DNA of 20,167 nucleotides from DAOMOD01 sp035444205 (GTDB lineage: Bacteria > Pseudomonadota > Gammaproteobacteria > Xanthomonadales > BPKI01): assembly GCA_035444205.1 (NCBI GenBank), contig DAOMOD010000064.1, positions 1 to 20,167 on the forward strand, written 5' to 3'. Shown here piece by piece: positions 13,786 through 20,167 of this stretch. Under the pieces are notes generated by a model. The model ran no database searches. It was not told the DNA's origin and saw only the letters and a program-made list of their open reading frames with translations. Each line of letters opens with the position of its first letter. Within the stretch, counting starts at the first letter, position 1. Made by a program: the position numbers and the translations under genes.

Positions 13786-14526
13786 CTACTCCTCCCCGTT
13801 CGCGTAGCGCTCACGCAGAATACTCACGCGTTCGACGTACACCTGGGTCTCCGCGAACGGCGGAATGCCGCCGTGGCGCTGCACGGCGCCGGGGCCGGCG
13901 TTGTAGGCCGCCGCTGCCAGGCGTTCGTCGCCGTCGAAGCGTGAGAGCATCTGCGCCAGGTAGGCGACGCCACCCTCGATGTTCTCGCGCGGGTCGAAGG
14001 GATCGGCCACGCCGAGGTCGCCGGCCGTGCCCGGCATCAACTGCATCAGACCCTGCGCGCCCTTGCGGGATATCGCCAGCGGATTGAAGTGCGACTCGGC
14101 ATGCATGACCGCCCGGATGAGGGCTGCATCGACGTTGTGGCGGGTGGCGATCTCGGCGACCTCGGCCGCGAATGCCTCGCGATTGAGGCGGGTGTGGCGC
14201 CAGTCCACCGTGGAATCGATGGCGCAGGCATAGCAGCGGTCGACATAGGTGAACAGCACCTGGTGGCGGCCGCTGGGCCGGATGTTGCTGTAGTGGGTGA
14301 TGCCGTCGCGCTCGTACTTGTACACGGCGCCGCGGCGGACACCGGCACCATCGGTCTGGGTCGAGGGCGGATTGGTCGGCGTGCTCATGGCACGGCAGTT
14401 GCTGTAGCCGGTACGGTCGCTCGTATAGGCGATTTCGCCGCCCGCACCCTGACACCGGTACATGCCGGCGGCCGCAACGGGTGCGGTGGCCAGCAACAGC
14501 ACGGCGGCGGCGAGCATTCGCAGCAT
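13786..14526 (-). CDS. lytic transglycosylase with SLT domain and DUF4124-like N-terminus
   Basis: A 246-residue secreted peptidoglycan lytic transglycosylase. The signal peptide covers about 1-20 (LLATAPVAAAG). Residues 21-47 (MYRCQGAGGEIAYTSDRTGY) resemble the small DUF4124 domain, and residues 67-84 (VYKYERDGITHYSNIRP) look like a second, diverged copy. The SLT domain (about 118-240) has Glu144 in MHAESHFNP as the catalytic acid, then GAQGLMQLMPGTA, ENIEGGVAYL and AAYNAGPGAV, all expected for family 1 (Slt/MltE-like). Four cysteines (25, 44, 98, 101), two of them in CYAC, lie before the catalytic domain and could form disulfides. GAGG lies about ten bases upstream of the ATG at 14526; the ATG at 14517 is an alternative start. 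The stop is three bases from the heptamer array. Confidence 0.92.
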   Translation of the reverse strand: MLRMLAAAVLLLATAPVAAAGMYRCQGAGGEIAYTSDRTGYSNCRAMSTPTNPPSTQTDGAGVRRGAVYKYERDGITHYSNIRPSGRHQVLFTYVDRCYACAIDSTVDWRHTRLNREAFAAEVAEIATRHNVDAALIRAVMHAESHFNPLAISRKGAQGLMQLMPGTAGDLGVADPFDPRENIEGGVAYLAQMLSRFDGDERLAAAAYNAGPGAVQRHGGIPPFAETQVYVERVSILRERYANGEE

Positions 14527-14583
14527 CAGCTCGGGACCTCAGGATCGAGTCGCAAGTTTCCGCCAGTGAACGATTTCCGGCAA

Positions 14584-14607
14584 GGGCGGGGCCATCCGGC
14601 CCCGCCC
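14584..14607 (-). terminator. GC-rich hairpin after the large repeat protein gene
   Basis: A perfect 10-bp stem, GGGCGGGGCC (14584-14593) and GGCCCCGCCC (14598-14607), closes a 4-nt loop. It starts 15 bases beyond the stop codon of the minus-strand large gene. There is no proper T-tract on the minus strand after it (TTGCC), so termination may be partly Rho-dependent, or the stem may stabilise the 3' end. Confidence 0.6.
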
Positions 14608-14621
14608 ACGTGCCGGGCAGG

Positions 14622-17600
14622 CTAGTCGGCGGGCAGCGCCTCGTAGCCGTTGCGGAACAGGCAGGAGTGTTCGCGCAGGTCGGTATCGCCCGCATCGGTC
14701 TGCCGGTTCGGCGCACAGCGCTGGTAGGTCGCCGAGTCCTCGTTGTTGGTGGGGTCGATGTCGTCCTCGCCGGCATCCACGAGTGCGGTGTTGCCCACCA
14801 GACCGCTGTCGGTGAACTCGGGGATGAAGCCGACCAGCAGGTAGCGCACCGAGCCGCCGGAAGGCAGTACGACCGTATCGATCAGATCGCCGCTGCCCGA
14901 GGCCGCACCGCACAGACCGCCGTCGAAGCCCTCGCATTCCCATGTCACGGTGCCGATGTCGAACACCTCGGGGACCTCGTCGAGCACGTCGGCGCTGGCG
15001 ATCGGGTCGGCACCCTGGTTGACGACGACGATTTCGTACAGCACCCAGTCGCCACCGTCCAGCAACACCAGGCTTTCCAGCACACGCTTCTCGATGGCCG
15101 CGTCCACAGAGATTTCGCGCGGCGTCTCCAGAATGTCCACGCTCAGCACATCATTGGATGGCGCGAACACGTCGTTGCCGGAGTAGCTGGCGACGAAGGG
15201 CACGCCTTCACCGAACACGGTCAGCGTGATGTCGCAACTGCCCTGGTCGAGATCGGCGCTGCAACTGTCGTCGCCGGACACCACATCCACCGTGCCACTC
15301 AGCGTGCCGAAGTCGTCGCGCTCCGCAGTGACCTCCCAGGTGAAGGTGACGGTGTCGCCCACGCGGATGTCGTCCGGATCCGGCACGATCAGTCCCAGCA
15401 CCACGCTGGTTCCGATCAAGGCCACACCATGCTCGAGGGCCGCGGAATCGCTCCCCAGGAAGTTGGCGTCGCCGGCGTAGGCGGCATACAGCGATACGCT
15501 GCCGATATCGTCACTGGCGAAGGCGGCGTTGCAGGAACCGCTGCCGGCATCCAGGATTCCCTGGCATATCACACTGTCATCGGCACTGCGGCGCACCTCG
15601 ACCGAACCGCTTGCGGCGGCCGGCGAAACGCTGAAGGCGAAAGCCACCGTCTCCCCGGGGGCGCTGGGGTTGGGCGTGCTGCTGTCGAGGCTGGTGCTGC
15701 TGGCGGCCTGCCCGACCTCGTGCGGCAGCTCGTCGCTGCTGCCGAGGAAGTTGCCGTCGCCGGCATAGGTCACCGACAGCGTGCGGGTACCGGCCTGGGT
15801 CAGCACCAGGTCGCAGCTCGTCTCGGCAAGGCTGCGGTCGATGGTGCAGCTTTCGGCGGTATCGGCCAGGACCACGATGTTGCCCGCGGGTGTGCCGGCA
15901 CCAGGCGCCACCACGTTCAGCGTGGCCTCCACGGTGACGGTTTCGCCCACCACGGTCGGCGTGTTGCTGGAAGCGGCAAGGCTGGTGGCGGCGGGGTCGA
16001 CCGTGTGTCCGGCCGCGTCGGATGCGCCGCTGTCGTACACACCCGTGCCGGCGAAGCTGGCCACAACCGACAGCGCACCCGCCGTGGTTGCCACCACTTC
16101 GCAGCTACCCTGGCCGTCGTCGCCGGCGCCGAGCACCACCGGACCGCAGCCGAAGCCGCCTGCAGCGACGGTAACGCTGCCTTCCGGCGGCATGGCGTTG
16201 TCGGCTTCGACCAGGAAACTCACGGTGAATCCCTGCCCGGTCACGCTGGGCGAGGGCGCGATGTCGGTAATGCTCACACTGACCGGCACGCCGGATACGC
16301 GGACGATGGTGCTGTCCGTATCGCCATGGAAGTCGTCGTCACCCGGATAGCTGGCAGTCACGGTGTGCTCGCCGGTGCCAGCAAAGAACAGGTCGCAGCG
16401 GTCTTCGCCGAGGCCGATATCGATCTGGCAACTGTCATCGCCGTTGGCCACGGTCACCACGCCGGTCGGCGTTCCACTGCCCGGGGCCGCCACGGCGAAG
16501 TCGATGGCGATCTCCACCGGCTCGCCCACCGTTGGCTGGGCGGGCGTGACCGAGGCGATCCCGAGTTCGGTGTCCGCCTTGGCAACCACATGCGCGAAGG
16601 CTTCACTGACGGCACTCAGCACATCGGCGTCGTCGGACTGGAAGAAGGCCACGATGAACAGCGGCGAGTCGCTGGCGTTGCGACCGGGAAGCACGCATCC
16701 GCCGCTTCCGGCATCGCCTTCCAGCAGGTTGAAATCGCAGGCATTGGTGCCGTCGTCCACGGTCACCGTGCCGGTCGGCGCCCGGCCGGGGTCATCGAGG
16801 TTGTTCACCTGGACGCTCACGGTAAAGGCCTGGCCAGTCACGCTGGCGGATACGCCGCTCACCGCGACCTCGCTGGTATCGGCAATGTCGTCGGGCACGG
16901 TGGGGATTGCCGCCACGCCCACGCGCGGCTGCCCGGACACGTTGAGGAAGAGTCCGGCCGCGAACAGGTCCGGATTGCCGTCGTCGCGCATCGCGAGGGC
17001 GAGCACGCGGCCGTCGGCAGTCGGCGCCCAGACCTGGTCGATGTCGCCGACCTGGCCGAGGCGCGCCAGGCGCAGGCGTGCATCGCCGTTGATGGCGGTG
17101 AAGCTGCCGCCGATGTGGGCAGCGCCGGTGTCATCGAGAACCAGGGCATCGACGGCGCCGTTGACTGCAGGCGCGTAGTAGCCGGTCGCGGCACCGGTGG
17201 TCTGGTGCACCCTGCCGAGGTTGCTGCGCGGCACCCCACCCAGGCTGTCGAAATGTCCGGCCACCAGCAGCCCTTCGCCGTTCACCGGCGCCAGCGCACG
17301 CACCGAACCGGCCAGGCCGGAAAGTGTGGCGCCCGGGTTCCAGGGACCAAGCACACCACTTGAGGCATCGAACCTGGCCAGCGCGTTGCGCTCAGCGGCC
17401 CCTGCCAGGGTGAACTCGCCACCTGCGAACACGGCGCCGCTGGACACTGCCAGCGCAAGCACGCGCGCATCGAGTGCCGGTGGAGTGAAACCCAGGTTCA
17501 GCAGACCGTCGGCGGCGTCGAAGCGAACCAGGTGGGCCCGTGGTGCGGTCGCGATGCCGTCGCCGGCGTTCTGGAATTCTCCGCCGACGAACAGGGCGCC

Positions 17601-18413
17601 ATCGGCCAGTTGCAGATCGCGTACCTCGCCGTCGGTACCCGGCGTCCATCCGCCATCCAGCATCAGGCTGCCGCCACCGTCGACCATGCGCGCAAGACGG
17701 GCGCGCGGCTGCGCATCGACCGACACGAAACCGCCGCCGAGCAGCAGGGCGGCGCCGTCGGCGCGCATGATGCGAATGGTGCCGTTGACCTGCGGCTTCC
17801 AGGTGGTATCGAGCTCGCCGTTCTCATCCAGTCGCAGCAGGTTGCCGAACCCGATTTCGAAGACCGGGTCGCCGGCATTGCGCACTGCATCGAAGACGCC
17901 GCCCAGGTAGGTGGAACCATCGGGCATGGTGCGCAGCGCCAGGACGATGCCGGCCTGCACGGCGCTGGCGGCAAAGTCGATATCCTTGCCGCCGTCGGCG
18001 TCGAGCAGGCGGGCGATGCCGCGCGCTTCGAGTCCACCGATGCGCGAGAAGGGACCGCCGGCCACCAGTTGGCCACCGCTGCCTCCGCCAAGTACCACGG
18101 CGAAGACGTCGCCGTTGGGATTCGGCGTCCAGGCGAGGTCGACCGCCCCGCTTGCCGCATGGACCCGCGCCAGGCGCTCACGCGGCTGTCCGCCGATGCT
18201 GGAAAACTCGCCGGCGACATAGAGCCTGTGGTTGGCCGGATCGACATCTGTGCTGTCGAGCGCGAACGCCGTGATGCGGCCGTTGACGTCGGCCGAGAAG
18301 GCCGTCGCCGTGGCGCTGGTCGTGGCCGTCGTCACCCGCGCCAGGCGCTGCCGCGCCTGCCCGGCGATGGCGGTGACGATGGCGGCCACGACGGCTGCGT
18401 CGAGGATCCCCTC
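14622..18413 (-). CDS. large secreted repeat protein, C-terminal part (delta-60 repeats, Ig-like domains, DUF11-like domain)
   Basis: These 1263 residues continue the polypeptide begun at 19218, after the gap. The first roughly 510 residues are delta-60/DUF5122-type repeats of about 50 residues, each with a core like LYVAGEFSSIGGQPRERLAR and then a W-x-P-x-x-x-G strand; I count about nine or ten here. From about 16880 to 15115 there are roughly six Ig-like domains of the Big_3_5 type (PTVGEPVEIAIDF, GTPTGVVTV, TVTASYPGDDDF), and each carries a Cys pair. A DUF11-like domain follows (about 15115-14700; WVLYEIVVVNQGADPI), then a C-terminal CLFRNGYEALPAD. No catalytic motif is visible. The likely role is extracellular or cell-surface structure or binding, but function is unknown. 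Confidence 0.88.
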   Translation of the reverse strand, partial: EGILDAAVVAAIVTAIAGQARQRLARVTTATTSATATAFSADVNGRITAFALDSTDVDPANHRLYVAGEFSSIGGQPRERLARVHAASGAVDLAWTPNPNGDVFAVVLGGGSGGQLVAGGPFSRIGGLEARGIARLLDADGGKDIDFAASAVQAGIVLALRTMPDGSTYLGGVFDAVRNAGDPVFEIGFGNLLRLDENGELDTTWKPQVNGTIRIMRADGAALLLGGGFVSVDAQPRARLARMVDGGGSLMLDGGWTPGTDGEVRDLQLADGALFVGGEFQNAGDGIATAPRAHLVRFDAADGLLNLGFTPPALDARVLALAVSSGAVFAGGEFTLAGAAERNALARFDASSGVLGPWNPGATLSGLAGSVRALAPVNGEGLLVAGHFDSLGGVPRSNLGRVHQTTGAATGYYAPAVNGAVDALVLDDTGAAHIGGSFTAINGDARLRLARLGQVGDIDQVWAPTADGRVLALAMRDDGNPDLFAAGLFLNVSGQPRVGVAAIPTVPDDIADTSEVAVSGVSASVTGQAFTVSVQVNNLDDPGRAPTGTVTVDDGTNACDFNLLEGDAGSGGCVLPGRNASDSPLFIVAFFQSDDADVLSAVSEAFAHVVAKADTELGIASVTPAQPTVGEPVEIAIDFAVAAPGSGTPTGVVTVANGDDSCQIDIGLGEDRCDLFFAGTGEHTVTASYPGDDDFHGDTDSTIVRVSGVPVSVSITDIAPSPSVTGQGFTVSFLVEADNAMPPEGSVTVAAGGFGCGPVVLGAGDDGQGSCEVVATTAGALSVVASFAGTGVYDSGASDAAGHTVDPAATSLAASSNTPTVVGETVTVEATLNVVAPGAGTPAGNIVVLADTAESCTIDRSLAETSCDLVLTQAGTRTLSVTYAGDGNFLGSSDELPHEVGQAASSTSLDSSTPNPSAPGETVAFAFSVSPAAASGSVEVRRSADDSVICQGILDAGSGSCNAAFASDDIGSVSLYAAYAGDANFLGSDSAALEHGVALIGTSVVLGLIVPDPDDIRVGDTVTFTWEVTAERDDFGTLSGTVDVVSGDDSCSADLDQGSCDITLTVFGEGVPFVASYSGNDVFAPSNDVLSVDILETPREISVDAAIEKRVLESLVLLDGGDWVLYEIVVVNQGADPIASADVLDEVPEVFDIGTVTWECEGFDGGLCGAASGSGDLIDTVVLPSGGSVRYLLVGFIPEFTDSGLVGNTALVDAGEDDIDPTNNEDSATYQRCAPNRQTDAGDTDLREHSCLFRNGYEALPAD

Positions 18414-18423
18414 NNNNNNNNNN
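18414..18423. other. assembly gap (10 N) inside the large repeat protein gene
   Basis: Ten undetermined bases fall within a delta-60 repeat. Upstream coding (codons ending at 18424) and downstream coding (from 18413) are one base out of register across the displayed gap. An intact gene would need a true gap length divisible by three, so the ten N are a placeholder rather than a measured length. Repeat-rich DNA is a common cause of such a break. Confidence 0.95.
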
Positions 18424-19218
18424 GATGAAGATGCCGCCATCGGCCGCCAGATGCAGGGCGGACACGCGGCCATTCGGGTCGGGATTCCAGGCGTCGCGGA
18501 CGCCGGTGGTGCGCTGGTAGCGGCGCACGAACTGGCGGCCACCCGGACCGGCCACCTGCCCGCCGGCATAGACCTGGTTGCCGGCCTCATCCAGCGCCAG
18601 CGTCTGCACGAACGGACCGCCGTTCAGACTGCCTGGCTGGAAGCCCGCGATCAACGCGCCGGCACCGCCGGCATTGAGCTTGGCAAGCCGTGGCCGCGAT
18701 CCACCACCGATATTCCCGAAGGCGCCGCCAACGAAAAGCGCACCGTCGCTGTCGTAGGCCATGGCCAGCACCGCGCCGTCCGCACCCGGATTCCAGGTCG
18801 GGTCAAGGCGCGAGCCGAGCGCTTCGACGGTGCTCAGCTTGGCCAGCCCGAGTCGCGGCTGTCCGTCGATCTCGCCGAAGTCGCCGCCGATGAAGATCTC
18901 GTTGGCCGCGCCAGCGACGATGACACGCACCTCGCCATCGGCACTCGGGGCCCAGTCCGCGACCAGCACGCCATCGGCGTCGAGCATGGCCAGGTTGTTG
19001 CGGATCTGGCCGTTGACCGAACTGAACTGACCACCCAGCACGATGCGACCGTCCGCCAGCCGTGCCAGCGCCAACACCGCGCCGCCGGCCTCCAGTTCGA
19101 TATTGGGAAGCGCCAGCGGCTCGGTCGCCTGGGCGTTGACCGGCGGTACGATGAGAAAAGCGCACACGAAAAGCAGTGCGAGCGCGGGACGCGCCCGGCT
19201 CAAGAGCGAAAAGGCCAT
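18424..19218 (-). CDS. large secreted repeat protein, N-terminal part (signal peptide and delta-60 repeats)
   Basis: These 265 residues begin MAFSLLSRARPALALLF and contain a clear Sec signal peptide with a likely cut after VNA (about residue 29). Four and a half delta-60-type repeats follow, with cores such as IVLGGQFSSVNGQIRNNLA, IFIGGDFGEIDGQPRLGLA and LFVGGAFGNIGGGSRPRLA, each followed by a D/A-W-x-P stretch. The frame stays open into the gap in the middle of the fifth repeat. AGGGGG six bases before the ATG at 19218 supports this start. The frame is open further upstream to 19407, but that part lacks family features and would bury the signal peptide. Together with the downstream part the protein exceeds 1500 residues. 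Confidence 0.88.
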
Positions 19219-19463
19219 GCGAAACCCCCTGTAGGTTGGCACGATGTCGACATTGGACGGCCAGTCACGCCCGTCTCGGGCGGCGCGGCGATGGGGGCGA
19301 AACCTGTGTGACGCTGACGTTTCGGACCCGATCTCCGGTCTTCTGACCGACCCCGACCGGGCCAAGGCCGTCACCCTTGCGGTGACCGCCTGCGCTTCCG
19401 TTCCCATGCCGCCGATCCTGCTGGCGGCTCCTGGCAGTCCGAAAAGGACTGGTGAGTCGTGGG
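19219..19463 (-). other. GC-rich leader region with several potential hairpins
   Basis: No gene can be supported in this stretch. On the strand of the large gene it could form several perfect small stems: CGGTC/GACCG around TTCT (19336-19349), GTCACC/GGTGAC (19370-19386) and GCCGCC/GGCGGC (19408-19428). I compared it by eye with the c-di-GMP-I, SAH, cobalamin and glycine riboswitch cores and saw none. In DNA this GC-rich some hairpins are expected by chance. Confidence 0.3.
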
Positions 19464-19470
19464 TGCGGCC

Positions 19471-19499
19471 ACCTTAGGCGGGTTGCCCCCCAAGGTCAA
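19471..19499 (-). promoter_or_regulatory. candidate promoter of the large repeat protein gene, overlapping a hairpin
   Basis: On the minus strand TTGACC (19494-19499) and TAAGGT (19471-19476) stand 17 bp apart, a good -35 but a poor -10. Initiation would be near 19464, giving a leader of about 245 nt. The same bases form an inverted repeat, ACCTT (19471-19475) with AAGGT (19492-19496), and an inner GG/CC plus GGG/CCC stem around TTG. Either reading may be the meaningful one. Confidence 0.3.
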
Positions 19500-19607
19500 A
19501 GCCTTGCAATCGCTGGCCGGTAGCATATTGGCGATGGGCGGATCGCTGCCGGTCAACCATTGTAAATCCGGGCGCGGTGGCACATTCCGGGCCTTGTGCG
19601 ACTGCGA

Positions 19608-19637
19608 TTGGCGGCGAATCCGGCGCAGCCTTACAAT
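19608..19637 (+). promoter_or_regulatory. candidate sigma-70 promoter of miaB
   Basis: TTGGCG (19608-19613) and TACAAT (19632-19637) are separated by 18 bp, matching TTGACA at four and TATAAT at five of six positions. Initiation near 19644 would leave about 24 nt before the miaB ATG. No clear Shine-Dalgarno sequence is visible in that leader. Confidence 0.5.
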
Positions 19638-19667
19638 GCAAGGTCGTCCCGCGCCCGACCCTTCACC

Positions 19668-20167
19668 ATGCCCGGCAAGCTCTACATCAAGACCCACGGT
19701 TGCCAGATGAACGAGTACGACTCGGCCAAGATGGCCGACGTGCTGGCGGCCGAGCACGGGCTGGAGCTGACCGAGGTCGAAGCCGAAGCCGACGTGATCC
19801 TGGTCAACACCTGCTCGATCCGCGAGAAGGCCCAGGAGAAGGTGTTCTCCCAGCTCGGCCGCTGGAAGCCGCTCAAGAAGCAGAACGACCAGGTCATCAT
19901 CGGGGTCGGCGGCTGCGTCGCCAGCCAGGAGGGCGAGGCCATCCTCGAACGCGCGCCTTACGTCGACCTGGTGTTCGGCCCGCAGACCCTGCATCGGCTG
20001 CCACAGATGATCGAGGCGCGTCGCAAGAGCGGCCGCCCTCAGGTCGATATCAGCTTCCCCGAGATCGAGAAGTTCGACCGCCTGCCCGAGCCGCGCGCGG
20101 AAGGGCCCACCGCCTTCGTCTCCATCATGGAGGGCTGCTCGAAGTATTGCAGCTTCTGCGTGGTGCC
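19668..20167 (+). CDS. miaB: tRNA-2-methylthio-N6-dimethylallyladenosine synthase MiaB (3' end beyond window)
   Basis: MiaB is a radical-SAM methylthiotransferase that converts i6A37 to ms2i6A37 in tRNAs reading codons that start with U. The 166 readable residues cover the N-terminal UPF0004/MTTase domain and the start of the radical SAM domain. The three cysteines of the auxiliary [4Fe-4S] cluster are Cys12 (THGCQMNEYDS), Cys49 (NTCSIREKAQEKVFS) and Cys83 (GGCVASQEG). The radical-SAM CxxxCxxC is at Cys157, Cys161 and Cys164 (GCSKYCSFC). The phrase THGCQMNEYDS with NTCSIREKA identifies MiaB rather than RimO or MtaB. The ATG at 19668 is the first in frame and matches the family start. The gene is cut by the window edge, not broken. 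Confidence 0.97.
   Translation, partial: MPGKLYIKTHGCQMNEYDSAKMADVLAAEHGLELTEVEAEADVILVNTCSIREKAQEKVFSQLGRWKPLKKQNDQVIIGVGGCVASQEGEAILERAPYVDLVFGPQTLHRLPQMIEARRKSGRPQVDISFPEIEKFDRLPEPRAEGPTAFVSIMEGCSKYCSFCVV

Noticed and set aside
14481..17363. A 960-codon open frame on the plus strand opposite the large repeat protein gene
   Set aside because: Its composition (His, Gly, Arg and Asp rich, no recognisable domain) is typical of antisense frames in GC-rich DNA, while the minus strand encodes clear repeats and Ig-like domains.
19219..19407. A 63-codon upstream extension of the large repeat protein in the same frame
   Set aside because: It would place an Arg-rich segment before the signal peptide. 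The ATG at 19218 has AGGGGG at good spacing and begins a clear Sec signal.
19219..19500. A c-di-GMP, cobalamin, SAH or glycine riboswitch upstream of the large gene
   Set aside because: None of the conserved cores I know for these classes can be matched. Only generic GC-rich stems are visible.

Overview
The window looks like a chromosomal segment from a high-GC gammaproteobacterium, most likely of the Xanthomonadales/Lysobacterales. The reasons are the divergent purEK and YcaR-like pair, the petA-petB-petC-sspB order, the DUF1631 and DUF3301 proteins, a GTAG-headed REP-like palindrome, and heptamer repeats of a style I associate with that order. This placement is inferred from gene content and remembered gene order, not from a search. 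Two runs of exactly ten N (4778-4787 and 18414-18423) are scaffold gaps, so this is probably a draft or metagenome assembly. Most of the window is core genome.

Layout. A REP-like hairpin (44-66) precedes the end of purK. purE and purK form a minus-strand operon for the CAIR step of purine synthesis. Divergent from it, on the plus strand, are a small Trm112/YcaR-like protein, a large DUF1631 protein and nadC, whose start is lost in the first gap. nadC meets, tail to tail and with a 23-bp overlap, a minus-strand signalling operon: a membrane Ser/Thr kinase with a C-terminal FGE/SUMF1-like domain, followed by a membrane-anchored protein with two FHA domains. A DUF3301 membrane protein diverges from the kinase and converges on sspB.

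sspB is the last gene of a minus-strand cluster with petA, petB and petC, the complete three-subunit cytochrome bc1 complex. The three pet genes are tightly coupled (TGATG and ATGACTAA overlaps). The sspA gene often found between petC and sspB is absent. A DegS/AlgW-type periplasmic protease gene diverges from petA. It converges on a small lytic transglycosylase gene, and the 156-bp space between them holds an unusual inverted array of TAGGGCC heptamers.

The rest is a very large minus-strand secreted protein gene, interrupted by the second gap. It encodes about 14 delta-60-type repeats, then about six Ig-like domains, a DUF11-like domain and a short FRNGYE-type C-terminal tail. A 449-bp divergent region separates it from miaB, which runs off the right edge. 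That region contains a candidate promoter for each side and, for the large gene, a leader of about 245 nt rich in potential hairpins.

The less ordinary parts are the kinase/FHA pair (the kinase lacks the usual catalytic-loop lysine), the heptamer inverted-repeat element, and the large repeat protein with its long leader. I see no prophage, CRISPR array, insertion sequence, tRNA or rRNA.
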